64,000 nucleotides of DNA from the NCBI GenBank assembly GCA_025738555.1, contig JAOVFP010000006.1:6076001-6140000 (forward strand). Reading direction: 5' to 3'. This stretch comes from Cyathus striatus (lineage: Eukaryota; Basidiomycota; Agaricomycetes; Agaricales; Nidulariaceae). The position numbers and the translations under genes were made by a program. How positions within the stretch are numbered: the stretch's first letter is position 1; every line of letters begins with the position of its first letter. The notes beneath the pieces are model-generated. The model saw only the letters and a program-made list of their open reading frames with translations, made no database searches and was not told the DNA's origin. Shown here piece by piece: positions 12,750-24,923 of the stretch.

Positions 12750-14975
12750 CTTCGAGGTGGTGGTATACTCTATCGGTACGTTCTCTAGTCCAGCTATCTA
12801 TCAGATCGAAGCACGGCCCGCTTTCCCGGTCAACACCACAATCTTCAGTTCCTCTTTTGTCTTATTTTTATTAATGTCTGCTGCTTTTTCTCGAACCGAA
12901 CGACTGGTGCAGGACGAACGATAGATATCGATAAGCAGTCAAAACGACCTGAGATCCTGCTGTCTCGTCCTACGATAGTGTCTGTCGTCGTGTTACGCCT
13001 TGACATTTGCGCTTATATTATATCAGTGCAGTGGATGTCGTTGGTGCGTATAGTCGGGTTGAGTAAGACTTCTTTCTCACTTCGCAAGAAAAGTGGGTTT
13101 CATGTAGCCGGCATTTAGTTACTAATTATATGTTGTTCAACTTGTACAACACGTACAAACTTGTGTGATCGATTGATTGTCAATGAACAGATTGATAACA
13201 GCTACCATCTCATACCATCCAAGGTGAATTCGTGACCACAGGTTATATGTTGATCGTAAGAGTAATAAATGGTACATCAGGAAAAACCCACACTCCTAAT
13301 TAGGTATCAGTGAGTGACATGAGTCCGGTTATCGCTCATGGTCATCAAGGAGATGTAATTCGGAGTAATTATACATAGATTCTTTATTGAACAATTCAGT
13401 TATACATAATTATACTTTGATTATACTTGATTCTAACTTGTCTCTTCATGTAATATTCACTATACTGAATGCAGCATCATCATTTTTACTTCAATCATAC
13501 TTACAATGTAATTATTTACCACTTGAAGCCGAACACACTGCGGTGGTATACACATACACTCCATTCAAGTATTCTTATACTGCACGCAGAAGTAGAACAT
13601 AAGTACATTGAACATACAATCCTCAAAATTGGAAAGATCCGAGTTTCCTTTAAAACATTCGTGATTCAGTGATCTGGAAACTGAACATACTATAATTATG
13701 AGCACCACTTCATCATTGAATACGCGTTTTCATCGGAATAAAAATATAAAGTCTTGGGCCAGGTCGAGATTTTAGTCTCGCTTGAGTCTCAATTGAGTCT
13801 GGTTGAGTCCAAGTCGAGTCCATCAGCACTGGCAAGTCATTTTAAACTCCGCATGGCTCTCGGTACGTTCTATTCCGTCGTTCTAAATCCAAGTCATTCC
13901 ACAACTTTAACCCTCTTCAACCGCTTCCATGACAATCTCCCCAGCCCCCACCCTCCCCCACCTCCCACTCAACATTTTCTCAAAACTCCATCCCTCCCAT
14001 CCCTCGCCGTATTTGCCACTGCCCTTTCAATTAACATCATGTCTCCGTTCTTGCATCGTCGTTCAAGATGCCAGCTTTATTTCTCTAAATGTGCGTTCAG
14101 CATCTTCCAATGTCTACTAACATGGCTATGTCACTTTATTTAATGGTTGGTGACACAAACTGGATGCAATGCAGATTAGTTGTCTCGTTCCAGGTGAATC
14201 CATTCCACTCATCTCTCATCTTTGAATGCTCTATTAATGCTGTGTTTAGCTTGAGCCTGTGGCTGTGGCTGGTTGAAATAGGATGTAATGTACGCAAACT
14301 AGAGGTGACTCCGAATATATTGTTTCAGTTGTTGAGATATGGGTACTAACCAGATCTCTAACAGGTAATATGGCACTTTTGCTGCTTGAACGAGGGCAGT
14401 ACTGGTTGCCAGCTATCGTAGTATTGTTACCAAGGTGTGTTCCCTGCTTGTTATGTGTATGGCTGCGGAATGGCTAATTAAAATTCACATAGTCTATCAA
14501 ACTGTCTCTATACTGCTGCTTGTAGAGCAGTCGACATATGATATTGGATGTTGATACAGGATAATGTGTCACTGGCGTGATGAGAAGGACTTGTAGTGAA
14601 CACGGGGTAGACATTCGGTCCAGGGTATGAGTATGGTTGGCGGTCTTGAAGTAAAAATAGAGTAGTGATAACATATCTGCTATGTATATAATAATGTTTA
14701 TATGATGGAATACATTTTGCTCTTGTGCTAAAATAAAATCTCTTGATTTCAAATAGGTATAATGTCGGATAGTGTATCTTGAAAATGCCATAATTACCGC
14801 TCATATCTTCCTAATTTTACCATTTTCACGGAGGACAAGTCCAAATTCAGAAGAATTTCACCGATTCTACCTATTCTCCCCGTGATGGGTAATTCTACCA
14901 ATTATGTTGAATTCATACTAAATTCTCCCTAATTATACAGAATTCTCACTTTGTGTTTTTCCTGATGTATCTAGG
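12750..14975. other. No gene recognised
   Basis: Unique-looking AT-rich sequence. Overlapping plus and minus frames near 13754-14143 and 14474-14804 show no motifs. The last 150 bp before the F-box gene are T/C-rich and could include its promoter or a missed 5' exon, since an acceptor-like TCTAG lies at 14970-14974. Confidence 0.35.
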
Positions 14976-15008
14976 TTGGATTTTGCAAGCCACTACTCTC
15001 ATTTTGAT

Positions 15009-16297
15009 ATGCGAGTTCCAATCGAGATTGCACAGTCAATCATAAACGAGGTTGCTCTTGTTGACGATGACAATCTTTCAGCTCTGAAATCGTGCTCTTT
15101 GGTTTGTAAAGCTTTTGCCAGAGAATCGCAGCATCATATCTTCCACTCGGTCACACTGTCAACCACCGAGTTCACAGAGGATTCTGATGCAACATATTTG
15201 CGCTTTTGTAACATTATAAACACATCCCCGGAACTGACGCTTTACGTTCGAGAATTGTATTTACTCGATGAAGTTTATACGAAGATAAGTTTTTTGGACC
15301 AGAGTAACTTCCCCGAAATCCTCGGTAGGCTGCAAAACATAACGACTTTTGAGCTCAGTTTTGGCAATCTTGGTTGCCAGTGGCTCGGATTAACGCAATC
15401 ATGCAGACAAGCTCTTATATCTACGCTTTCTTCTCGTCGTCTTGAGAGGCTATATCTCAAGGGAATATATAATGCGCCCCATTTCATTGCAAGATGCATA
15501 GCAACTATACCGATCGTGCATATTTCTTGCATTGAATTCCAGAAGGTGGAAAGTGATGACTTGATATACGGGTCTCTTCCAATCATTGATAGCCGTGGAG
15601 GCCTGAAATGCTTGGGTTTCGCAACTATGTCAATGGACGTCTGGCAGCCTCTCATCGATGCCATATCTTCTCCGGAGTGTAGGTTGGAGAAGCTAGTGCT
15701 CTCTGAGCCTGAATATGAGAGTCACTTCGATGATTACGCTGAAATGGCGGAAACGGTGATTAGAATCCATAAATACACTTTGACGGATGTAAAGTATCAC
15801 GACACATTTATTCTCTATGGTGAGCTTGCGTTATAGCATGTTTATATACTAATATACTAACAATATATCTATTAGATCATGTTTCAAAAGTTGACCTAAG
15901 CAATATTCCTCGTTTAAAGAATCTAAAATTAAACATCACCGTCAACGAGGACCCGACTGATTTGTTTAAAGTCGCCATACAACTAATGTCTGTTGCACCT
16001 AAATGGAATGAAGTGCGCAAAATTCATATCGAGATTTTTTATGTGTTTGAGTTGATATACTTCAATATTGATAAATCCGGTTGACCGACCAATTGGAGAT
16101 TCTATGACGAGACACATTTACCTGGATGGAGGGAATTGGATGCTTTATTTACAGAATCTACATTCGCTCAGCTCGAGAAGGTCTGCTTTAGCTTCAAAGA
16201 TAATGGGCTTGGAATTTCATCGGATGAAATGGACAGCTTGCTTTGCAGTTTTTTTCCGAAGACTACCCAGAAAGGATTGATTGAAATTGTCATGTAA
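15009..16297 (+). pseudogene. F-box/LRR-type protein gene with one in-frame TGA
   Basis: Exons are 15009-15819 and 15876-16297, with a 56-bp intron (GTGAGC...ATTAG, phase 1). The protein opens MRVPIEIAQSIINEV and continues SLVCKAFA, the helix pattern of fungal F-box domains. It is followed by leucine-rich sequence with LRR-like spacing (for example LKNLKL in exon 2). Such proteins are expected to bind Skp1 and bring targets to an SCF ubiquitin ligase. Codon 16082-16084 is TGA, yet the same frame stays open and protein-like to TAA at 16295-16297 (sense LPGWRELDALFTE, then LEKVCFSF). I therefore read the stop as a recent disabling mutation. An in-frame extension upstream of 15009 exists but starts without ATG. 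Confidence is high for the family and moderate for loss of function; a shortened protein might still be made. Confidence 0.75.
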
Positions 16298-16299
16298 AT

Positions 16300-17435
16300 A
16301 CATGGATTGATGTTTATAAATCAATGGTATGTGGAACGTGACATCCGGTTTTACAGAATGTTGTAAGGCTGTACTTCAGAGGATCCGCAACAAAGATACT
16401 TTTTGGCTGGGAATCGGAAACACTAAATGGCTGGGACTGGTCATTGTCATTACTTACAGAACTCAAATGATTCGGGCGGGAAATATGTACAGATAGTGTT
16501 GATACGCCTTAAAACCATTTAATGGTTAAATCTCCCTATTTGTCATATAATATTAGCACTCAGTATTAGTAATGCACATCATGAGTACAAGGGTTGGGAC
16601 GAGTCCCGAGTTGCCAATCAAAGTGTTCTATTTTGAATACATTACTAAGGGAATGGGACATCTGAGAGCTGGGGTTGAGTCCTGCACTGCCAGCAGAAAT
16701 ATCTAATTGATATATACTAAAGGAAATACAACCAGATGTGTGTTATCTAATTACTAGAGTCCAAAAGACTATGTACATGCACCCAGTACTTGATTGAAAC
16801 TTAGCTAAGGAACGCGTTCCGCGTTCCTGTCACGTGATCAAACGCGAGGCGTTAGAACCATTATCTCCGAACCGGTTATTGCGGTTACGCATAGACCGGA
16901 GCAAGTCATGTAACTTCGTACTTGTACTCCGAAATTATCCCGCTGTTTGATCTACCACATGGAATTCCACATGTATTGTTGCTCCCGCATGGTCAATATG
17001 TTGGAAACAACATTATGTCGTCATATAAAGTAGTCTAGAGTAGTTCCTTTCCATATATAGGTACTGTACAGTTTTATTTGTAAAAGATATATAAGGAGGA
17101 CAGGAAGGAGGAGGAAAAGTAAGCAATCCCAGGAGAAATCCTAGGCTTCTTCCACTCTAGGAGTGTAATAAATTGGAATAGAAACGAAACTGAACAGTAT
17201 TTGAACCGAGTAATTTCGTATTAGAAAGAATATTTAATCTATAGTTTCCTACCTTTATACTAGTTTATACATTATCTGTGTTTTCTCTCCCTTGAACTTA
17301 AAGCCTGTGATTTGCGATGATTATTTGAGTATTACATAATATATTAGTACTATTTAAATACAAATCACAAATTCGGCGCATCAGTGTAGGAATGGTTGAC
17401 TTGCGACGGCTTCAAACTTTAAATGCTTGTTGAAC
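16300..17435. other. No gene recognised
   Basis: No coding frame stands out. A short perfect palindrome GGAACGCGTTCC lies near 16808-16819 and repeats half of itself directly afterwards. Otherwise nothing supportable. Confidence 0.4.
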
Positions 17436-17480
17436 TACAGTTTGCGACACTTAAACACCAGAAATTTATTAAGCGAATTT

Positions 17481-18002
17481 TCTAGCAACCACAAATGACT
17501 TTTAGCTTCCGAAAATCGTCGGAATAGGATAGTTACAATGTAATCTACAATATTCCACGAGCAGATTTTCGAAATTCCGATTTTTTTTTGATTTTTTAGC
17601 CCCAAAATTTGGCACTTGGCCATAAAAAATAGTAACAATCATGAAAAATGTATTTTTAGTATGCTTTCATCGATAGCGATATAATTCCGGCAAAAAAACG
17701 GCCTCTGAATCGCTTCACTGGGTGCTAAAAAATCGTTTTTCTAACCACCATAAGTGAAGTTTCTAGCAACCACAAATGACTTTTAGCTTCCGAAAATCAT
17801 CGGAATAGGATAGTTACAATGTAATCTACAATATTCCACGAGCAGATTTTCGAAATTCTGATTTTTTGATTTTTTAGCCCAAAAATTTGGCACTTGGCCA
17901 TAAAAAAAATGGTAAAAATCATGATAAATGTATTTTTAGTATGCTTTCATCCAGAGCAATATGATTCTGCAAAAAAAACAGCCTCTGAATTGCTTCGCTG
18001 AG
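17481..18002 (+). repeat. Tandem duplication, period 281 bp
   Basis: Unit 1 runs 17481-17761 and unit 2 runs 17762-18002 (slightly shorter). Both start TCTAGCAACCACAAATGAC, and each ends with a CCTCTGAAT.GCTTC block. The units differ by scattered substitutions and homopolymer length changes. The sequence is AT-rich and non-coding. Confidence 0.8.
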
Positions 18003-18513
18003 CTGATGTTTCTCACCTTCATGCAAAATGCTCACCAGTTTGCCCTTTTGAAAGTAAAGATTGCTGCATGGCCCATCTACTTAGCCAGCAAGATGGTTTT
18101 GTCAATCAGAAGTCAATGCTTGAGATGTTAATCACTAATGCTGGACATATTTGTATGTTTCTGCCAAAATTTCATTGTGAATTGAACCCAATAGAAATGG
18201 TATGTATGTTTTAATAATATTACAAATTTAAATTATTGAGCATACACTTTGACAGTACTAGGGGTGGGCAAAATATCAGTATTGTGAAGAATATAAAAGA
18301 ACCTTTCAAGATGCAAAAAAAGCAGTTGTGAAATATCTAGATGCTTGTCCTCTGGATGTTATTTGTCATTTTATAAACCAAACATGGTGATTTATGAGTG
18401 CATATAGGTGTGGTTTAACAGGTGAAGCAGCAGAATGGGCTGTTAGACAGCATCGTCAACACTGTCAAGTCTCGAATTGTGCTATGATGGCACTTGAGGC
18501 TATTGTATCCTAA
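18002..18513 (+). pseudogene. 3' part of Agaricomycete DDE transposase
   Basis: Two exons, 18002-18199 and 18262-18513, are separated by a 62-bp intron (GTATGT...CTAG, phase 0). The frame contains a double cysteine (DCCMAHLLSQQDGF), then LPKFHCELNPIE, whose final glutamate is the expected third acidic catalytic residue, and then a C-terminal helix pattern around INQTW and FMSAYRCGLTGE. Codon 18388-18390 is TGA between INQTW and FMSAY, where I recall arginine in relatives, so a CGA to TGA change is likely. The 5' part, with the first two acidic residues, is absent. The gene is non-functional, but it supplies exactly the part missing from the copy at 33739-43762. Confidence 0.8.
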
Positions 18514-18719
18514 ATTAGGCTATGTAACATGTCGATTTTTTCGCCAAAAAATTTGGCACAGCTATTTTACTGTAGGAATTTCACACAAACATCACTTTTG
18601 TACATATTTTGACCTTCTGATTCTGAATCTGTAATTAGTTTGCCATAAAAAATTCATATTCCTACCATAATAAAATTTGTGGTGTTTAAGTGTCGCAAAC
18701 TGTAATAAGTATTTACCGT

Positions 18720-20030
18720 ACTGGCCACTGGGCACCACAGCTGGAGACTCGGCAGCTGGACCGACGAGATCACGCTTTGTGACATAATAAACATGTCACA
18801 ACCTGTCAGTATCACAGTTGAGGCGCTTGTCCCGCTACCCGGCTACTTACTCCAAACTTACTCCCTCTTCCTCTTTTTCAACCGGACACTGCGCCAACCA
18901 CTCTGGCATCCTCTGGCCAAACCTATATCAATGCCATGGCTACGAGCGCAATCACGAATCACGTCCTCGTGCAACCGCATGCTGATGAAGGTCTGACAAG
19001 TTCAGGTTCTGGTCAGGTTCTAGGAAGTAGATCCTCTCCGATTCCACACCAATAAACTTATTCTCTCATTCAACCGACATCACAGCAAAAACAGCCCTAG
19101 GGATATCGACCGCAACATCTACGCCTGCTCAATGCCTACCAAGACTTCTACTCAGTAAGAATGGGATGTGTTCAAGTCGAGGCAACCAGAGACCACATTG
19201 CATATCAACATCGCAACAAACACTCTTTCCTGTCTCTTTGAGAATGCGGTGCTGGGGGGGACTGGGTAGCTTTTCGGAGGAGCTTGTGTACGTTTTTCAA
19301 CTGGATTGTCGATAAGGTTACTTACTACTTCCAAGGTTGCCTACCCCAGCCACTACGACCCTATCTGAATTCAACGGTGCAGTGTAGCTGCGTTTCCTGG
19401 ACTGGAATCTGGAACGATAGACAATGGTGAACCTTTTGTATTCGCAGGGAAGTGGATGCGTGAAAAGTATGGGGAGGTGTTGAACGAGAGCAGCGTCAGT
19501 AGCTGAGGTTTTGTGTTCGATTTGCATGTTGAATGAGGTGCTCCAGGTGCTCTGAGCTTTGCCCATTGAAGGTGGGGTCGTCGTCTCTGTCGGCTTGTGT
19601 TTAATTTGTGCTGGTGGGTAGGATTTGATTGACTATAGGGACGTGCCTCTGACGTATACGTAAATGATGGTTGAGTGCTTTGGGCTTATATTGCAGAGTG
19701 TGGTTGTCTTCTGTCTCATGTCGCCGGGCAATAGTAGATGCGAGTAGTGCGACTCAAAGAGCCTTCCCTGCGCCTGCGAAGTTTTGATATAGGCTACGAC
19801 GAAATTGAGTGGTTCTGGCTTTACACTCAACATGGTCCTATATTCTGGGCGACCTGCACTCGCGAGAGTGCAGTGGTGCGGGCTCTGGAGACTTTTAACA
19901 GTGCAGACCTGTTGGACTTTATGTTTGGTAGTGACTAGGATGTGGTGGAAGATGAATATGCTGCCGCTCTTGTGCTACGAGGATTCGGCCCCCGGTTGTG
20001 TTGAGTACTCTAGTACCTGAGACGTACCAG
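18720..20030 (+). repeat. Family R copy F
   Basis: Positions 19480-20010 follow 12220-12740 of copy A. Landmarks are GCGTCAGTAGCTGAGGTT and a later CCTTCCCTGCGC block. The 5' part resembles the CCTCTTCCTC...CAACCG region of other copies. It directly precedes copy B, so the two may be pieces of one larger arrangement or a tandem pair. No intact frame is present. Confidence 0.55.
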
Positions 20031-21554
20031 CTGAATTACTCTTATCGCGGCATACTCTCCCACTACGTTCTCGAGTTCAACCATCCACTAGGCTGAACGT
20101 TGAGCGTAGGACACTTCAAGCCCGCACTTGAATATGCCAAATCGCTATAAATGCAAGTCACATATGAGCTCCGAAAGCTTTGTCTAAGTGAGCCCAACAT
20201 TATTGTCGGTATGTTGACGAATTGTCCCAACTAATTTCTGTGAAGCTGTCGAGATCCGGACCCGGCTGACTGCGAATCTGGCATGGTCATGTGACTAAGC
20301 AAGCAGACCCAGCAAAACCGACGACGCAAGAGACGGCCCCCGCGCGCCGCGCTGCCCCCAATACCCTCTCCCACACCTCTTCCCTTCAACCACACACATC
20401 ATATGTGACTGTCCCAGTAAAGAACTCCCTCGTCCTCGCCCTCAACCGTTACGTTACTGCTACGTGATTATGCCAGCCGCGCTGGCGCCGGGCGGACTCT
20501 GGTATCAACTTCGACGACGACCACAGCTGCGATCTCCGGCGCGGGTTATGTCTTTGCTCAATGGCAGGGTGATGTATGGACTTGGACGAGAAGGAGCTGT
20601 TGATTAATCTAGCACAAGCGGGAATGTCGACAATACTTAGGAACGTCCATGCCTGCTACGTCCAACCTACCGAAACTTACACGAGGAACGGAGATGGAGT
20701 TTTAAACTAGCCTAACGATCTTGCACAGGTTCTCGATTATTTACCTTGAATCTAGTATGTGCTTAGGCTGTTCTTGCCAGTTAGATGTTCGAGTCTGATG
20801 GGTATTGTAATAGGAACTATGTCACCCAGTACGTTCTTATTTTTTCATTTTTATTGGTGGTGACTGATATGTGTTGGTGATGTAGCTATGCAGTCTAGTA
20901 CGACGTTCCTCCCTTCATTCACTCCTCACATTCTGACCTTCACATCCTTTCAAGCTTCACTATCGACATTACACAGCTCATTCTAAAGTGGAACCTGATG
21001 CGGTATCCCAATGGTGAGCTTTCCATTAGTTTTACGGCTCGGTCTTGCGTTTTGCATGGAGCTGGGGAAGGGGAACTGGGGTGTAGGAAGTGGTGTGGGG
21101 GGTTAAACCGTTGCTCTTGTTCGATTTGAGTACTTTTTCCTTTTCTCTTTGCTTTACCTCTTCGTGTTCTATTTTGGTTTTGGGCTCGTTTGACCTGGAT
21201 GTATGGGCTATGTCAGTGGATGGTCGTTGAAGACAGGATAGCTTTGGCTGTTGGTGCTTTTTCGTGTGTGGCTCTCCCTCTTATCTCCCTCTTTCGTTTG
21301 ATGCAGTTGCGACTTTCTATTACGAAGAACTCCTACCCTAGACTTCCGTCTTTACGCTCTTGACCTCGTCCCGGCATGTAGATGCTGACATGCCTATCTC
21401 TGCGACATGTCTTTAATCGGTAACGAATGGGACGCTACGCCAGAGCTCGTATGAAGTGGTTGGGGGGGTTTCATGTTTCCGCATAACAATGGAGAATGTG
21501 TGCCAGTGCACTGCGTAGCCTTCTTTGGGTGCGGCTACCCGGTACTTTATGAAC

Positions 21555-24500
21555 GGGCCGTCAACTTTTCGAGTTACCGGTAACTTGAATGGAACTTGAT
21601 TGGAACTCGACTAGAACTCGACTTCGGAACTCACCTGTAACTCGAAAAGTGTAAAATGTATGGTATATGACAGACATTCCAACACTGCTATGAATTGCTA
21701 GATTAATGCTTACTCGCTATTGCGCCTCCGCACTCATTATTTCCCACGCCCCTGAATGTCGATCATTAATTTGATCTGTCCATCAAATTGATCAATGAGT
21801 GCCACATGTTGTTTTCCGCGGCGTGTTTGATCGCGTTCATGTGCCTCGTCATCATCATAAACAGTGAGCATCCATTATTTTCATCTCTGGTTGAGTTCTT
21901 GCGCGATTCCTCTCAATTTTTTTTGTGAATATGAATGTATATTAAATGCTTTGACAGTATAGCTAAACTACCTATGAAATAGTGTGAAAAGCTGAAATTA
22001 TTATTATTCATATAATATTTTCTATAAGCACAGTACATGATATTTATACAACTAAGATGTTATATTACATACAAAATAAATAACTTCACATTGTACAAAA
22101 AAAATCACAGGAAAAATCGAAAAGAGAAGAACACACAAAATATGCGCTCACTGTTGAGCACAATGATGGAAGAAGTGCGACGCGATCACCATCAATGCAT
22201 TGGAAGCAAGTGGAATGATTGGGGATTTGATGGATGATGTGATGGCGCTATTTTTGCACATCCACGGCGGCAGGGGTGGGCATGGGAAACAACGAGCAAA
22301 GAGATCATGACAACAATGAGCACAATCATAAAGTATGGGTTTTTTGTTATGGAACTTGAGGAACTTAAGTTAGACACTCAACTGGAACTTAAGTGGAACT
22401 CGAATGGAACTTGACTCAAATTCGAGTGGAGTTGAGTGGCATTTTCCACTCGAAGGTAACTTGATGGCAACTTACCTTCCACTCGAATTTAGCATAAGTG
22501 AGGAACTTAACTCCACTCGACTGACACTCGAAAAAATTATAAGTGAGAAACTCGACTCAACTCAATGGAACTTAACTTTCACTCAAAAAAATAAGCGAGG
22601 AACTCAACTCAACTCAATGGAACTTAACTTTCACTCAAATAAAATAAGCGAGAAACTTAACTTTACTCAAGAAAACTTAACTTTTACTTGAAAAATAAGC
22701 AGTTCTAAAATTGTATTGTATGGAGTACCTTACAATAATACATACAGTAGTTTTGTGTTGTTTCCCACCCCCCCGCTCACTGTTTCCCATGCATATAATT
22801 CAATGTTTACTCATTTCCCATTAATTGCACATCCTCATTGTTGCCCGCACCTCCGCTCATAATTTCCCACGCTTCCGCTTAACATATCACGCCTACATAC
22901 TTTCGCGCTCAATGTTTCCCATGCTCTGCTGCTATCATTCTGACCTCTACTCATTATTTCCCGCCCTCCCGCTCATAATTTCCCACGCATCCGCTTATTA
23001 TTTCTGCTGTCCACTGCTGTCCGCTTCCCGCTGAGTATTTCCCACGCTTTTGCTTCTCCTTTAATTATTATTTCCTGCCTTCCCTTCTGCTCGCAATTTC
23101 ATCATTTCCCGCCCTCCTGCTTATAGTTTCCCATGCTTCCGCTTCTGCTGTTCACTGCTGTCTGCATCCCCACTCAACATTTTCCCATGCTATCGTTTAT
23201 TATTCCGACCTTTGTTTATTATTTCCCTCCCTCCCATTCACAATTTCCCATGCATTTCACCATTTCCCGCCCTCCCGCTCGTATTTTCCCACGCCTCCGC
23301 TCTTATTTTCCCTCACAACTAATACACTTTTCTAAACAAATCACATAATGTGTACAAAGCATGGAACATATTATAATAAAAGACTAAATACATATATAAC
23401 TCGCATTTTTATAAGTTTATTTACATTAGTACTTAGTATAATATAGCCTACTAAATGTATAACAACTTATACTAAGTGACGCAAAAAGATTGAAATAAAA
23501 AGAGCAAGAATTGAGCTTAAAATTCAGAAAAGACTTCCTCACTGTTGAACATGATGAGCATTGGTGATAAGGAAGAGTGCACATCAAAAATCACACGATG
23601 TGTTGACATCGCAGTGATGAATATTTGTGTATGATAGATGTGATGGTTCAACACTGCACGCAAACAGAAGTAATTAAAGGCGGGCAGAGTGCGTGGGAAA
23701 TGTAGATGAAATCAGGTGGGGTGCGGAACAGAGCTGTGGTAGCAATAGTAGTGATTAGAAAATAGTAGTACTAGTGATTAGTTTATAGTTATTGTATAAT
23801 TGAAATTTTGAAACTTGAACTTGAAGGAACTTGAAAGGAACTTGAAAATTAGTGAGGAACTTAACTCGAGAGAACTCAACTTTCAGAAAAAAATTAACAA
23901 AGAACTTAAGTCGACTCGAAAAACTTAACTTGAGGGAACTCAATTTACACTCACTAAAAAATTAGTAAGGAACTTAACTTAACTCGAGAGAACTCAACTT
24001 TCAGAAAAAAAATTAGTGAGGAACTTAAGTCCACTCGAAAAACTTAACTTTCACTCAGATAGTAGTACTAGTAATTAGTTTATACTTACTTTACACTTGA
24101 AATTTTGAAACCTGAACTTGAGGGAACTTGACTTACACTCACTAAAAAATTAGTGAGGAACTTAAGTACATGTGCAAAACCTTGTGGAGCCCCGCACCTG
24201 AAACAGTCAAGGACTGTACAGACCTCTGCCATCACGCGCTATTGATGCGCACATCAGAAAGAACCGGTAACTCTGGATCTATTTATAACAAGCACTTACT
24301 AAAGATAGTGCGTGTCCCACAATAGTACTGTGGCCATGGCAAATATGGTGCCGCTGAAACACAGTATTAATGCATGGTTTGCCATATGGAGGGTGTTCCA
24401 TATCTCCTGGATATTATCGATAGTCTTAGCAGTAGTATACTTACACTATTTACCTACACCATACAGCCGAGTCTAATTACAATATATAAGTAGTTTATGT

Positions 24501-24923
24501 TAGCTAGAGGAGAGCAAGGGGCCGACAAATTATCGAGTTACCGATAAGTTATAACTCGAATGGAACTTAAGAATTTGACTTTCACTGGAAAAATATAAGG
24601 TAGTAACTTAACTTGATCTGAGGGAACTCAACTTTCACTCAAAAAAAAATAAGCAAGGAACTTAAGTTTACTCGAGAAAACTCGACTTTCACCAAAAAAA
24701 AAAAAGCAAGGAACTTAAGTCCACTTGAGGGAACTCGACTTTCACAAAATAAATAAATCGGGGAACTCAAGTCCACTCGAAATAAGAAAATGGCCACTTG
24801 AGGAAACTTAACTTTGACTCAAAAAAGTTAAGCGAGCTCAATAGTGGAACTCGACTATTACTTAAGTGAGACTCGACTTTAACTCGAAAAACTCGATGGG
24901 AACTCGAAAAGTTTGCAGCCCCT
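21555..24923. mobile_element. 3.37-kb non-autonomous hAT-like element, copy 1
   Basis: The element is flanked by a perfect 8-bp duplication TTATGAAC (21547-21554 and 24924-24931). Copy C of family R has a single TTATGAAC at 47252-47259 and no insert, so this is a clean empty site. The left end reads GGGCCGTCAACTTTTCGAGT; the right end inverted reads AGGGGCTGCAAACTTTTCGA. The subterminal zones (21590-21660, 22360-22700, 23810-24150, 24550-24920) hold dozens of copies of GGAACTTAACT / AACTCGACT words, a plausible transposase-binding array. The centre contains a degenerate TTTCCC/CCGCT minisatellite. No transposase is encoded. At 24516 a second end-like sequence (AAGGGGCCGACAAATTATCG) suggests a smaller relative nested at the right end. 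Confidence 0.8.
22755..23320 (+). repeat. Degenerate TTTCCC..C / CCGCTCATAA minisatellite
   Basis: A unit of roughly 20-40 bp built on CCGCTCATAATTTCCCACGC recurs more than a dozen times with changes, alternating with CCCGCCCTCCCGCTCAT forms. The same array lies in copy 2 at 33185-33775, and single inverted units occur at about 22265-22300. No reading frame is conserved, so I treat it as structural DNA of the element. Confidence 0.7.

Larger units (their letters stand above)
17436..18704 (+). mobile_element. TA-flanked DDE transposon remnant, 1.27 kb
   Basis: Both ends carry TACAGTTTGCGACACTTAAA, extending to about 35 bp with few mismatches, and begin and end in TA as in Tc1/mariner-type insertions. 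The left half is a 281-bp tandem duplication. The right half keeps the 3' portion of a transposase gene (18002-18513). The 5' two-thirds of the gene are missing, so this is an internally deleted copy. Short inverted ends plus a TA site link the Agaricomycete DDE family seen at 33739-43762 to TA-targeting transposons. Confidence 0.8.

Noticed and set aside
13754..14143. 129-codon frame as a gene
   Set aside because: Proline/serine/leucine low-complexity with an overlapping frame; no conserved feature.
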